64,000 nt of DNA, taken from assembly GCA_030745875.1 (NCBI GenBank), contig JASLNT010000017.1, positions 1-64,000 on the forward strand, in the 5' to 3' direction. Below the pieces are notes generated by a model. The model was not told the origin of the DNA and did not search any database. It saw nothing but the letters and a program-made list of their open reading frames with translations. Shown here piece after piece: positions 43,012 through 52,624 of the stretch; position 1 is the stretch's first letter, and each line of letters opens with the position of its first letter. The stretch is from Phycisphaerae bacterium (GTDB taxonomy: Bacteria > Planctomycetota > Phycisphaerae > SM23-33). The position numbers and the translations under genes are program-made.

Positions 43012-44463
43012 TTATTCGTCCAACACCAGCGAAACGTATTTGGCTTCCAGATATTCCAGTATTCCTTCTCGTCCGCCCTCACGGCCGATGCCGCTTTGCT
43101 TCAAGCCGCCAAACGGGCTGAGCACAGTCGCGGGCGAAAAATCGCCAACCGAGATAATTCCCGCATCCATTTCTTCCGAGGCGCGGATGGCGGTGGTGAA
43201 GTTGCGAGTCGCGATGTACCCCGCCAGTGCGTATTCCGAATCGTTGGCTAGCGCGATTGCTTCATCGTACGTCTTGAACGGGATAATCGGCATGATGGGG
43301 CAGAAAGGCTCTTCCTGCATGAGTTCCATGTCATTGGTGATGTTGGTCATGACCGTCGGCTGGACGAAGTAGCCCTTGTCGAAACCTTCGGGCCTCCCGC
43401 CGCCTGAGAGTATCTTCGCGCCCTTGCTGCGGGCGTCTTCAATCAGTCGCAGCGTTTTTTCCAGGTGGTTGGGCTCTGCAATCGGGCCCATTGTTACGCC
43501 TTCGTCCATTCCGTCTCCGATGACTATGGCCTCGGCCTGGGCGACCGCTTCGGCGCAGAATTCGTCGTAGATATCCTCCTGCACGTAGAACCGGCTGGCG
43601 GAAATGCACGACTGCCCGCAGTTGCGGAACTTGCTGAGGGCCGCCAGTTTGGCTGCGGTTTTCCCACCGAAATCTGCGAACGCCAGGAACGGTGCGTGCC
43701 CGCCCAGTTCGATGCCGATTTTCTTAACGTGGTCCGCCGACCGCTGCATGATCTCCTTGCCTATTTCCGTGGAGCCCGAGAAGCTGATCTGGCGGACGCG
43801 AGTGTCGCTGTAAAACGCCTCCATACACTCACCGGCCGGCCCGATCACCAGATTCGCCACACCTGCCGGTATGCCCGCATCTTCGATGATTTCGAACAGT
43901 TTTATCAGGCTCAGGGGCGTTTGGGTTGACGGACGGCAGACACATGTGCATCCCGCCGCCAACGCCGGGGCGATCTTGCGCCCCTGCAGGAACAGTGGAA
44001 AGTTCCAGGGCGATATCATCGCGCACACGCCGATGGGCTGGTGGAAGTGGAACAGGCGTTTGTTGCTGAAGTGCGACGGGACGATCTCACCGTAAACGCG
44101 CGTGCCTTCTTCGGCGTACCATTCGAAGAACGTGGCGTTGGCCAGCACCTCGAGACGTGCTTCAGCCAGAGGCTTGCCCTGCTCGAGCGTTAGTGCGACC
44201 GCGACATCTTCGACACGCTCGCGGATCAGGCTGGCGACTTTCCGCAACGGTATTTCACGCTCGTAGGGCGTCAGCGCCCGCCAGGCGGCCGCCGCGTTCG
44301 ATGCGGCCTCCACCGCACGCTCGGTGTCGGACCGGTCGCAGTAGTCTATCTGACACACCGCCTCTTCGGTTGCGGGGTTGATAACGTCTATTGTTTGACC
44401 GGACTGGGTTTTGGACCACTTCCCGTCAATGTAAAGTGAACCGCGGAGTTGAGGAACCGCCAT
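43012..44463 (-). CDS. NAD(P)-dependent aldehyde dehydrogenase (succinate-semialdehyde type)
   Basis: A 483-residue aldehyde dehydrogenase of the succinate-semialdehyde/glutarate-semialdehyde group. Catalytic C286 (NCGQSC) and general base E252 (IELGGHAP) are present, with FSGSTEIGKEI in the cofactor fold and LEQGKPL at the N-terminal helix. The segment GCTCVCRPSTQTP carries Arg in place of the usual Lys (KPxxxTP), the residue that interacts with the cofactor ribose or phosphate; this is a notable deviation. It is monocistronic with GGAGA ahead of the ATG. Substrate not resolved. Confidence 0.87.
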   Translation of the reverse strand: MAVPQLRGSLYIDGKWSKTQSGQTIDVINPATEEAVCQIDYCDRSDTERAVEAASNAAAAWRALTPYEREIPLRKVASLIRERVEDVAVALTLEQGKPLAEARLEVLANATFFEWYAEEGTRVYGEIVPSHFSNKRLFHFHQPIGVCAMISPWNFPLFLQGRKIAPALAAGCTCVCRPSTQTPLSLIKLFEIIEDAGIPAGVANLVIGPAGECMEAFYSDTRVRQISFSGSTEIGKEIMQRSADHVKKIGIELGGHAPFLAFADFGGKTAAKLAALSKFRNCGQSCISASRFYVQEDIYDEFCAEAVAQAEAIVIGDGMDEGVTMGPIAEPNHLEKTLRLIEDARSKGAKILSGGGRPEGFDKGYFVQPTVMTNITNDMELMQEEPFCPIMPIIPFKTYDEAIALANDSEYALAGYIATRNFTTAIRASEEMDAGIISVGDFSPATVLSPFGGLKQSGIGREGGREGILEYLEAKYVSLVLDE

Positions 44464-44602
44464 CTATAGCTCTCCTGTCGTAAAACGTTGTACGAGCCGC
44501 CGGACGCACCAGCGGCCGGGCCGCGCATTATACGAGCGATTCGTCAACAGCATCAAGGTCCGTTTGCAGAAATGTCGGAGCATACGGTTTCTGGCGTGTT
44601 TC

Positions 44603-47446
44603 CTATTTGCCGTACGATACGAGGTAGTAGCATGTTTTGTCGCGGGCGCCGTCGATTTTGAATGTTCCGTTGGTCACGGGCAGCGTCCGCCCGGTCTTTC
44701 GACCGGCGTGGTCCAGCACATGCACTACCGGAGAGCCTTTTCTGCGTATTTCGATCCGCGCGGTGATCGGTTCCATCACCACCGGCGCCTTGCCGCGATC
44801 GAGGATGCGCGTGTCGAGGTAGACTCTCATGTTCGTGTTTCTCGCTCGTGCGACGGCTGTCACCAGCAGAGTGTCCGCTGAGGCGATAGTCGTTCCGGCG
44901 TCGCGAGCAGTTACGTATATCGCACCGAAGCGGCTCTGCGGGGCGATTGTCACGTCGCCCAGTTTGCAGTTTTGCCCAGCCGCAAAGCCTACGACCGCCT
45001 TGGTGGCGGGGCTGTCGATTGTGAAATGCCCGTCCAGTTTGCGTTTCCCCGGGATCCAGCGAAGTTGCCTGGTCGACGATGCGTAGGCGCCGTTGCGGAA
45101 ATATTTGCTGATGTCGAACGCGCCGGTGGGGAGGTGCGTGTCAGTGAATTTCACCACGCAGCGCGCCACGGCAAGTGAGGCCGCCGGAGCCTTGTCGCTG
45201 TCGAATGTCTTGACATCGTGCTGCTGTGTCACCTTGTCGGCGAATCCCAGCTTCCCGTCCGCCAGAGATCCGATGTGTACGTTTCGCCTGACCACCACGT
45301 TTGATTCGGTCACATCCCCACGAAGCACCTGTCTGGCTACTGCGGGGAAAACGCCCATTACATTCGGCGCCGCGACGTCCCATCGCTCCTTACCGATCCG
45401 CTCACTGAACTTTCCCGCATCGCGGTTCTGGAACATGTACGACACGTCCCATCCATTTAGCCCCATCCCGTAGGCTCCGAGAATCGCCGGTCCTTCGACA
45501 CCCCATTCGTTAGGCGTTACGTGTATCCATTCGGACAGCATGAACGGGCGGTCTTCGGCCTGTTGCATGCCCGTGCTCAGAAGGCCCGATCCGGGCATCC
45601 GCAGCATGGTCACGCTGTTTATCTTCGCCCCGGACCCGCCGCCGAAGTAGTTGTGTCGATCGATCAACCCGATCCGCCAGTCCGAGTGCAGGTTGTAATA
45701 ATGGCTGTACGCTCGTCCGGCCTGCCAGTTTGACGACAGTATCTCGCCCTCGTATCCAGCGTCCCTGATCGCCTTGACGTAGCGGTCGTAGAATTCATTC
45801 TGGATTTCATAGAGGAATCTCATCGTGTCCAGCGCGCGTCGGCGTTTGGCTTTTTGCGATCCGGCTAGTTGCGCGGGGTCCCAAAACCACGGATTGCCCG
45901 CTGGGGCGATCGTCTTTTTCTCCCAACTTTCGTTGCGGAATCCCTCGGCTGCGTAGCAATTCAGCCCGCCGGAGCCCCATGCCTTCAGGCAGGCGTCTTT
46001 GCTTCCGTACCTGGCCTGCAACCAGTCGCAGAAGCGCTCGGCGGCCATCTTCCGCAACGTGGGAATCTTCTGCAGGCGTCCAAGTGTTCCGTAGAACAGG
46101 GCGCTGTCTTCGTTGAACAGTTCCACCACCGCTACGCACGGGTCTTTGGCGTAGGTCAGACCCGTGTAGCGGTTCTTGTGTTTGAGGATGTTGACGATCT
46201 GGCGGATCTGTAGGTCCTGAAGTTCGCGCGACAGGAACACGCTACCATGGCCGGTAGCCACCCGGGGGTTCCTGCCGCCCTTGGGCTTGCCGAACTCGTT
46301 CATGTAGGGCACGGTCTTGCGGTCAGCCGGACCGAGCTTCACACCGAACGTCGACGACAGCTTGACATAGATGCCTTTGGTCTTCAGTTGTGCGATGAAG
46401 TAGTCCAGGCGGTCGAGTCCGTCGGGGTCGAATTCGGCGAAGCTGCTTGCCGACTGAATTCCGGCCCACCCCGGCCCGTCGGCGTACTTGTGCAGGCGAA
46501 CTGAATTCACACCGTACTTGGCGTAGAATCCCGCCCGCTGGTCGGCCAGTTTCTTATCCGGGGCGCAACTGGAGTAGCAGACGTTCAGCCCCCACAGCTT
46601 GATCGGCTTGTGGTTGTAGATCAGGTCGTTGCCTTTGCGAACGATTCGTCCGTGTTTGCCCGCGGGTCTTTCCAGCCAACCGGCCAGGGATATTTCGTCG
46701 GGCGTTACGTAATCCTCACCCGGCTTGAACGTGTACCAACCGGTTGAATCGTCGGCGGGTGTCTTTTCCCCGCTGGTGTGGTACGTAAGATTCGAGGGGA
46801 GGTCGATGGTGATGCGGGCCTTTACAGGTTTGTCCGCCTTAAGGCTCTGGGCCAGAACAATGCGAATATCCTTATCGCAACCGGCGCCTAACGCGGTGTC
46901 AAATGAGAGTGTTGTTTTTCGCCCGGAATCGTCGAGCATCACCAACTGTTTCACTTTTTTTCCCAGTACGTTCCTTCCGACGGGCATGGAAACGGTCTTT
47001 GTCTTACCGTCAGTTGATTCAGCAGTGAGTTTTCCTTTGCTGAACTGCCCGGCGCCCGCGGTTACGCCTGCGATTATTCCCGTAAGGTCAGTGTCTCTGG
47101 ACGTGCTCAGTTCGACATCCAGCGTAAGCTGTCGCGGACCTGATTTCACCGCCGTTGCGACAAGCGTGACCTTTGCTCCGGAACTCTTGACAGTTGTGCT
47201 GTTCGTCACGACGGTCTTTCCGTCAGCTTCAACCACGCTTCCGCTGAAGCCCAGCCACGACCATTTCGGACCCCAACCGCCGAACTTCAATTCCATGTAA
47301 GTCTGCCCGTTCTCGATGAACGTTAAAGTGCTGTGACTCTCGGGGAAGGCGGTAATTCCCTCAGCCCCAAGGCGTTGCCCGCCGCAAACGAGCAATAGAA
47401 CCGCGAGAACGAGAAACCGCACCGTTAAGTATCTTGCTGTCGCCAT
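44603..47446 (-). CDS. Exported clan GH-A glycoside hydrolase-like protein
   Basis: A 947-residue exported protein. The ATG at 47446 gives a clean signal peptide (LTVRFLVLAVLLLVCGG) with AAGGA 10 nt upstream; a TTG at 47506 is an inferior start. An N-terminal beta-sandwich (about 25-270) is followed by a TIM barrel starting LWGLNVCYSSCAPDKK. Catalytic residues by position are E446 in VVELFNEDS (acid/base at the end of strand 4) and E639 in FMLSEWIHV (nucleophile at strand 7). The exact GH family cannot be assigned, but it resembles GH5-like enzymes of planctomycetes. A beta-rich C-terminal region completes it. Likely acts on plant or algal polysaccharide. Confidence 0.75.
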   Translation of the reverse strand: MATARYLTVRFLVLAVLLLVCGGQRLGAEGITAFPESHSTLTFIENGQTYMELKFGGWGPKWSWLGFSGSVVEADGKTVVTNSTTVKSSGAKVTLVATAVKSGPRQLTLDVELSTSRDTDLTGIIAGVTAGAGQFSKGKLTAESTDGKTKTVSMPVGRNVLGKKVKQLVMLDDSGRKTTLSFDTALGAGCDKDIRIVLAQSLKADKPVKARITIDLPSNLTYHTSGEKTPADDSTGWYTFKPGEDYVTPDEISLAGWLERPAGKHGRIVRKGNDLIYNHKPIKLWGLNVCYSSCAPDKKLADQRAGFYAKYGVNSVRLHKYADGPGWAGIQSASSFAEFDPDGLDRLDYFIAQLKTKGIYVKLSSTFGVKLGPADRKTVPYMNEFGKPKGGRNPRVATGHGSVFLSRELQDLQIRQIVNILKHKNRYTGLTYAKDPCVAVVELFNEDSALFYGTLGRLQKIPTLRKMAAERFCDWLQARYGSKDACLKAWGSGGLNCYAAEGFRNESWEKKTIAPAGNPWFWDPAQLAGSQKAKRRRALDTMRFLYEIQNEFYDRYVKAIRDAGYEGEILSSNWQAGRAYSHYYNLHSDWRIGLIDRHNYFGGGSGAKINSVTMLRMPGSGLLSTGMQQAEDRPFMLSEWIHVTPNEWGVEGPAILGAYGMGLNGWDVSYMFQNRDAGKFSERIGKERWDVAAPNVMGVFPAVARQVLRGDVTESNVVVRRNVHIGSLADGKLGFADKVTQQHDVKTFDSDKAPAASLAVARCVVKFTDTHLPTGAFDISKYFRNGAYASSTRQLRWIPGKRKLDGHFTIDSPATKAVVGFAAGQNCKLGDVTIAPQSRFGAIYVTARDAGTTIASADTLLVTAVARARNTNMRVYLDTRILDRGKAPVVMEPITARIEIRRKGSPVVHVLDHAGRKTGRTLPVTNGTFKIDGARDKTCYYLVSYGK

Positions 47447-47597
47447 GTAACCGGTATCCTTATAGAACGCTGTTCGAGCCTGGAGTATAGAGACCGAGGG
47501 CGGCAATCACCAGCGACATTGCCCGTTCAATACGCGATCGCGCCGTTTTGTCCGGCCGCGCCGCCCGTGTTGCGGTATAGAATGAATTGGTGCGAAT

Positions 47598-48302
47598 ATG
47601 AACGGACGACTCGCCATGAAGACAAGTGATATCGCCGAACTACGCGATGAAATCCGCGTGTTCGAGGATCGCGCCCACGCCGGGACGATGCTGGCCGATA
47701 TGCTCGACGACCAGGTTGGCGATGATCCGCTTATCCTAGGCGTTGCGGCTGGCGGTGTGGCGGTGGGGGCTCCGGTCGCCCAACGCCTGGGCGTGGGGCT
47801 GAGCGTTGCGGTGGTCAATAAGATCACTCCTCCGTGGCATAGCGAATGGGGGTTCGGCGCGGTTGCATACGACGGATTGACGGTGATCGACGAATCATCG
47901 CTGGCCCTGGCCGGTATCGACCGGATTGAACTGGGACAATGCACCCAGCGGGCTCGCGCCACAGTCAACCGGCGCCTGGAGTTGCTCGCGCCCCACCTGC
48001 CGCCTGCGGATTTGTCCGGGCGGTCAGTTGTGCTTGTCGATGACGGGCTGGCGACGGGGATTACAATGCGCGGCGCTATCGGAGCCGTTGAGCGCAGCGG
48101 CGCTGGCGAGATCGTAATGGCCGTTCCGACCGCCCACAGCGAGTCCATCGACTGGTTCGCCAAGCGCGGGGGTGTTGCAGCGATCTACTGCCCCAATATT
48201 CGCAGCGCCCCGAGCTTCGCTGTCGCACAGGCCTACAGAAACTGGACGAACATGACCGACGTCGAAATCCAGACGATCCTGGCGGGTTTCACCGTTTCTT
48301 GA
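47598..48302 (+). CDS. Phosphoribosyltransferase family protein
   Basis: A 234-residue type I phosphoribosyltransferase fold. The PRPP-binding motif is VVLVDDGLATGITMR (about residues 142-156). LILGVAAGGVAVGAPVAQRLG is the start of the core, and VVNKITPPWHSEWGFGAVAYDG is the flexible hood. This stand-alone family is often annotated only as phosphoribosyltransferase, with unknown base substrate. A second in-frame ATG at 47616 is possible. It is divergent from the GH-A gene. Confidence 0.85.
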   Translation: MNGRLAMKTSDIAELRDEIRVFEDRAHAGTMLADMLDDQVGDDPLILGVAAGGVAVGAPVAQRLGVGLSVAVVNKITPPWHSEWGFGAVAYDGLTVIDESSLALAGIDRIELGQCTQRARATVNRRLELLAPHLPPADLSGRSVVLVDDGLATGITMRGAIGAVERSGAGEIVMAVPTAHSESIDWFAKRGGVAAIYCPNIRSAPSFAVAQAYRNWTNMTDVEIQTILAGFTVS

Positions 48303-48326
48303 CAGGTTCCCACGCGATCGCAAGAG

Positions 48327-49283
48327 TCAATCGTTTTGTAGGTCGACACTCGGCTCGACGGCGATTACTACGCGGAAACCGTAACCGCATCTGCGGGCCG
48401 CCGGTGCGTCTTTGAAGCGATACGCTGAGCGACAGGCGTCCGGATAGAGATCCCACTGCCCGCCCCGGAGGACTCGGTGTTCGGTTTTTTCGGTGTTCTC
48501 GGGATCGGTGTCGCCCGCGGTCTGGTAGAACTTCTCGGCGTACCAGTCCCTGCACCATTCGGCGGCGTTTCCGTGCATGTCGTACAATCCCAGTATGTTG
48601 GGGTGTTTCTGCCCTGCCGAATGAGGGTGCGGTTCGTTAACGCCCAGCGCGTTGGCGGCGTACCAGGCGTAGAGACCCAGTTTGAGTTCGTCGTCGCCGA
48701 ATGAGAACGCCGATTTGCTTCCGGCGCGGCAGGCGTATTCCCACTGCGCTTCGGTAGGCAGGGCGAACTTCCTACCGGTCTTTTTCGAGATCGCCAGGCA
48801 GAACTTGTTGGCGTCATCCCAGCTAACGTGGTTGGCGATATCGCCCGCCCCGGGTCTGTCGCATTTCTTGCCTTTCCACGGCTCGGAGCCCATCACCGCG
48901 CGCCACTGCGGCCGCGTTACCTCCCAACGCCCCATGTAGAATGGTTTGCTGATGTTCACTTCGCGTTGAGGGTGCTCTCCGACGTAATACGACTCCTGCG
49001 AGCCGTATTCCTGGAATTTCCGCGCCGTTTCGGCTGCAGAAGCCTCACCGCCCATCAGGAACTTGCCCGCCGGTATCAGCACAAGCATCATCTTGACCTC
49101 GCCGCCGAGGTCCAGGGCTATCAGAGAGGGAATCCTGGGCTTCTCGGGTTTGTCGGCGGGCCTGGTCGCCGGCGTCTTCGAAGATCGATCCGTCCGGTTG
49201 GTTGGGGGCGCCTGGTTCCGCTTCGAACACGACGACAGGCACAGGCTTGCCGCCAACATCCCCAGTAGAAGCCGAGTCTTCAT
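48327..49283 (-). CDS. SUMF1/EgtB/PvdO-fold lipoprotein
   Basis: A 318-residue lipoprotein (lipobox LSSC near residue 19) with a formylglycine-generating-enzyme fold. Core motifs are MVLIPAGKFLMGG, NISKPFYMGRWEVTRPQWRAVMG, PTEAQWEYACRAGS and LGLYDMHGNAAEWCRDWY. The closing segment RVLRGGQWDLYPDACRSAYR keeps only one of the two copper-binding cysteines of true FGE; the other position is occupied by Leu. It is therefore unlikely to be the enzyme that activates the sulfatases and more likely a structural or ligand-binding member of the fold. It is divergent from the PQQ-propeller gene. Confidence 0.86.
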   Translation of the reverse strand: MKTRLLLGMLAASLCLSSCSKRNQAPPTNRTDRSSKTPATRPADKPEKPRIPSLIALDLGGEVKMMLVLIPAGKFLMGGEASAAETARKFQEYGSQESYYVGEHPQREVNISKPFYMGRWEVTRPQWRAVMGSEPWKGKKCDRPGAGDIANHVSWDDANKFCLAISKKTGRKFALPTEAQWEYACRAGSKSAFSFGDDELKLGLYAWYAANALGVNEPHPHSAGQKHPNILGLYDMHGNAAEWCRDWYAEKFYQTAGDTDPENTEKTEHRVLRGGQWDLYPDACRSAYRFKDAPAARRCGYGFRVVIAVEPSVDLQND

Positions 49284-49430
49284 CCCTTGCTCCTTGTATT
49301 TTCAGATAATGTGCCGGACCATCGAATTGCCCGTTGCTGCAAATCGTACAGCGCCCGACACTCGCTGTCCACCTAGTTCGAGCTATTGGACGAGATCGCA
49401 CAAGCCGGGCAATCGCGGATAATTGCATCT

Positions 49431-49459
49431 TTCAAGGTTAGGACCGCCGGATGTATAAT
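49431..49459 (+). promoter_or_regulatory. Promoter with perfect TATAAT -10
   Basis: TATAAT (49454-49459) lies 38 bp upstream of the PQQ-propeller ATG; the -35 (TTCAAG, 49431-49436, 17 bp spacer) is weak. Ribosome binding site AGGAG is 5 nt from the ATG. Confidence 0.5.
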
Positions 49460-49496
49460 GCTCATCTGCTGTTCTTAGTCTATTTTAGGAGCTTAT

Positions 49497-50777
49497 ATGT
49501 CTTGGAGATGTGCTGTGATTGCGGCGGTGGCGGGCGTTGGGGTTTCCTTTGCGGTCGTGGTTGCTGAAGCTCCGGTGAAGAGTCATAACTGGCCGGAGTT
49601 TCACGGACCCAGGCGGGACAACAAGTCGCCTGATGCTAATCTCGCCAAACGCTGGCCGGATGGAGGTCCGAAACTTCTCTGGAAGGCTGGCGGACTTGGA
49701 GAAGGATGGGCTGGGGCGTCTATTGTATCCGGGCGGATCTACACCGCCGGAGCCATAGATCGCAAGACCGTAGTCACCGCTCTCGATTCAAATGGAAAGC
49801 GGGTATGGCGGGCGACGACCGCGTCGGTGTTCAAAGGTCGATTCCCCGACGCCCGGGCGACGCCTACGATATCGGGCGGGCGTTTGTACCATATAAACAG
49901 CGCAGGATACGCCGTATGCCTCGATGCGAAAACGGGCGATCGCATATGGGCCGTCGATACGATCAAGCGATTCGACGGCCGCCTCAGCCGCTGGGGCGTC
50001 AGTGAGTCGCTGCTGGTTGCTGGTCAGCGCGTCATCTGCACGCCCGGGGGACAGAACGCCCTGCTAGCCGCTCTCGATAAGGATACGGGCAAGACGCTTT
50101 GGACATGCGATGATCTGGACGATCAGGCTGCCTACACCACGCCGATTCTGGTTGAATACGGCGGTTTGCGGCAGGTTGTTACGATTCTGGCTAACTACGC
50201 TGTCGGCGTGTCGCTCGATACGGGCAAGCTACTGTGGAAATACTCGCACAAAGTCCCTTACGAAGCTAACTGCGTTACTCCCGTGCATGTGGATGGCAAG
50301 TTGGTGCTTTCCGGTACATGGGGCAGGGGGACTACGTGTCTGGAGTTAAACGTTAAGGGCGGCGGCTGCAGCGTGAAGGAGATTTGGCGGGCTAAAGCTC
50401 TCGATAACGAACACGGTGGAATAATCGTCGTCGACGGTTACATTTACGGCCAGGCCGATGGGAACCACAAGAACCGTCGCATGGTGTGCCTGGACCTGAA
50501 GACGGGCAAGACAATGTGGTCAACGCCCGATCTGGCTGGCAAGCGTACGTCAACGATATCGCTGGCTGACGGGATGTTCTACGTGATGACCGACCAGGGC
50601 GAGGTCGCTCTGGTTCGACCAAGCCCCAAACGTCTGGAAGTAATAAGTCGCTTCAGCCTCCCTAAAGGCGGAAAAGGCGCCGCTTGGGCGCACATGGTGA
50701 TCTGCAACGGACGCCTGCATATACGACACGGAGAGTTCCTCTACGTTTATGATGTCAAAGCCGGCGACTTGGGGTAG
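49497..50777 (+). CDS. PQQ-type beta-propeller protein
   Basis: A 426-residue exported protein with a signal peptide (about 1-24) and PQQ-like propeller blades. Each blade shows a W or F near the blade end and the pattern VxALDxxxGKxxW (WRATTASVFKGRF, LDAKTGDRIWAVD, LDKDTGKTLWTCD, LDTGKLLWKYS, LDLKTGKTMWSTP). The opening NWPEFHGPRRDNKSPD is characteristic of the planctomycete WPxFRGPxxxG family. No PQQ-binding tryptophan ring has been shown here, so a scaffold role is as likely as enzymatic activity. It precedes an unknown gene and an SGNH hydrolase on the same strand. Confidence 0.85.
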   Translation: MSWRCAVIAAVAGVGVSFAVVVAEAPVKSHNWPEFHGPRRDNKSPDANLAKRWPDGGPKLLWKAGGLGEGWAGASIVSGRIYTAGAIDRKTVVTALDSNGKRVWRATTASVFKGRFPDARATPTISGGRLYHINSAGYAVCLDAKTGDRIWAVDTIKRFDGRLSRWGVSESLLVAGQRVICTPGGQNALLAALDKDTGKTLWTCDDLDDQAAYTTPILVEYGGLRQVVTILANYAVGVSLDTGKLLWKYSHKVPYEANCVTPVHVDGKLVLSGTWGRGTTCLELNVKGGGCSVKEIWRAKALDNEHGGIIVVDGYIYGQADGNHKNRRMVCLDLKTGKTMWSTPDLAGKRTSTISLADGMFYVMTDQGEVALVRPSPKRLEVISRFSLPKGGKGAAWAHMVICNGRLHIRHGEFLYVYDVKAGDLG

Positions 50778-50815
50778 AATGTCGCACTTACCTTTCAAAT
50801 GAAGGAGATTTGCAT

Positions 50816-51292
50816 ATGGGCGTTGATCCTGGAATTGTCGTCAAACTCAACGAACAACTGGACGCTATCAGCGGATACGACGATCCGCGTCGTGCGTCGA
50901 GCGAGTGGAAGCAGGTTTACAAACTGCTGCAGAAGACCGACCTTCGCCCAGGCCGGATTACCAGTATGGTCGGCATGCGCGACGTAGCGGGGCTTATTCA
51001 GGCGATAGAGGAACTAGGCGCTCCGGAATCTGAGACGCCCGATCCCGCCGCCGACGCGCCGGACTCAGAGACCTGCAAGAAAGCACTGAAGGCGTTTCGC
51101 AAACGACTGGCCGTTACGCGTCTGGACGACGAATCGCAACTCGGACGCAGCCCGTTGTCAAAGGGCGCCAGTTCCGGTCCGCTGGCGATCTCTCCACCGA
51201 TAGAATGGCCTGACGCCGTATGGCGCGAGCTGGCCAGACAGGGCAAGTTGCGCGACGTTGGCGGGGGATTCTACGAACTGGCTAAACAGTAG
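50816..51292 (+). CDS. Unknown protein with acidic linker
   Basis: A 158-residue protein with no recognised family. The ATG at 50816 has a strong AAGGAGA box 7 nt upstream; an upstream TTG at 50810 is weaker. The N-terminal helical region (about 5-62) is followed by a low-complexity acidic/Pro/Ala linker (about 63-83), a basic helix (KKALKAFRKR), and a C-terminal segment (WPDAVWRELARQGKL). No signal peptide. It lies between the PQQ protein and an SGNH hydrolase, 38 bp after the former. Confidence 0.6.
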   Translation: MGVDPGIVVKLNEQLDAISGYDDPRRASSEWKQVYKLLQKTDLRPGRITSMVGMRDVAGLIQAIEELGAPESETPDPAADAPDSETCKKALKAFRKRLAVTRLDDESQLGRSPLSKGASSGPLAISPPIEWPDAVWRELARQGKLRDVGGGFYELAKQ

Positions 51293-51310
51293 TCCGCGGA
51301 GCAGACGGAT

Positions 51311-52612
51311 ATGCATCGATTTGGAAAGCTTCTTGTCGCGGGGTTTCTGGCGGTTTTTCTGGCTGCCCCGGTTTCGTCCGGAGCGGATAAGCCCGTCTAC
51401 AAGCAGGCTCGCGCCAAGTTGGTTCGCCCGCGCGGGGGCATGCCGAACGTCCTGGCGAAATTGAACGCGGGCAAGGAGGTCGCGGTGGGATACCTGGGCG
51501 GCAGCATCACCGCCCAGGCGGGATGGCGCGTGATGACGCTCAAGTGGTTCCAGAACACTTACCCCAAAGCGAAAGTTCGCGAGATCAACGCAGCCATCGG
51601 CGGCACGCCGTGCGGACTGGGAGTGTTCCGCCTGCAGCAGGACGTTCTGCGACACAAGCCCGACCTGGTGTTCGTGGAGTTTGCAGTTAATGACGGCGGT
51701 ACGCGGGCCGAAGATATATGGCGGGCGATGGAGGGAATTGTGCGGCAGATTTGGACGCACGATCCGACTATCGACATCTGCTACGTCTATACGATCTACA
51801 CTCGCGGCATGCCCAACGATTACGCCAAAGGCCTCTGCCCGCGATCGGTCTCGGCCATGGAGATGATCGCCGACCATTACAGTATCCCGTCGATCAACAT
51901 GGGCATGCGCGTCGTCCAACTCGAACAATCGGGTAAGCTGATCTACAAGCTCCCGAAAGAAACACCATCCCCCGAAGGCAAGATTGTTTTCGCACGGGAC
52001 GATTGTCATCCCCTGCCCGCGGGGCACAAGGTCTACACCGACGTTATCACCAAGGCGATCGTCTCGATGAAATCGCCGGCCCAGCCCGGTCCGCATGCGA
52101 TCAGGAGCCCCTTCATCGATGACCACTGGCAGGCCGCGAAGATTGTCCCGTTGAAGAAAACGATGCTGACGGGCGGCTGGAAAGAACTGACCAAGGACAA
52201 GGGGCTCGGTAGGCGATTTGCAAAGTACATGCCCGAATTATGGGAGGCGACAAAGCCTGGCGAGAAGATAACATTCCGTTTCCGCGGGTCGAAGGTGTTG
52301 CTGTATGACCTGCTCGGACCGGACGGCGGGCAGGCGATTATCACTGTGGACGGCAAGCGTCGCGACAAGCCTGCCAAGCGTTTCGACAGCTTCTGCACCT
52401 ACCACCGCATCGCCACGCTGAACATCGCCGACAAGCTCGCGCCAGACAAGGTCCACACAGTGGAGATCGAAATCCATCCCGACCAACCGGACCGGTCGGC
52501 GGTTACCAATCGCGAGAAGTCAAAGAAGCACTTCGATCCCAAACGTTACGAAGGCACAGCCATGCGGGTAGCCGGCGTGATGATCATCGGCGAGATTGTC
52601 GAAGACAGGTGA
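51311..52612 (+). CDS. Exported SGNH/GDSL hydrolase
   Basis: A 433-residue exported esterase-like protein. Signal peptide about residues 1-24. Block I GGSIT carries the nucleophile S65, block III FVEFAVND, and block V DDCHPLPAGH carries the D231 and H233 dyad. The C-terminal part (about 260-433) is a beta-rich region (FRFRGSKVLLYDLLGP). SGNH esterases in this setting often deacetylate or de-esterify polysaccharide; that is inferred. It follows the 158-residue gene by 18 bp and may be cotranscribed with it and the PQQ gene. Confidence 0.85.
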   Translation: MHRFGKLLVAGFLAVFLAAPVSSGADKPVYKQARAKLVRPRGGMPNVLAKLNAGKEVAVGYLGGSITAQAGWRVMTLKWFQNTYPKAKVREINAAIGGTPCGLGVFRLQQDVLRHKPDLVFVEFAVNDGGTRAEDIWRAMEGIVRQIWTHDPTIDICYVYTIYTRGMPNDYAKGLCPRSVSAMEMIADHYSIPSINMGMRVVQLEQSGKLIYKLPKETPSPEGKIVFARDDCHPLPAGHKVYTDVITKAIVSMKSPAQPGPHAIRSPFIDDHWQAAKIVPLKKTMLTGGWKELTKDKGLGRRFAKYMPELWEATKPGEKITFRFRGSKVLLYDLLGPDGGQAIITVDGKRRDKPAKRFDSFCTYHRIATLNIADKLAPDKVHTVEIEIHPDQPDRSAVTNREKSKKHFDPKRYEGTAMRVAGVMIIGEIVEDR

Positions 52613-52624
52613 CGCCTTCGCGGT

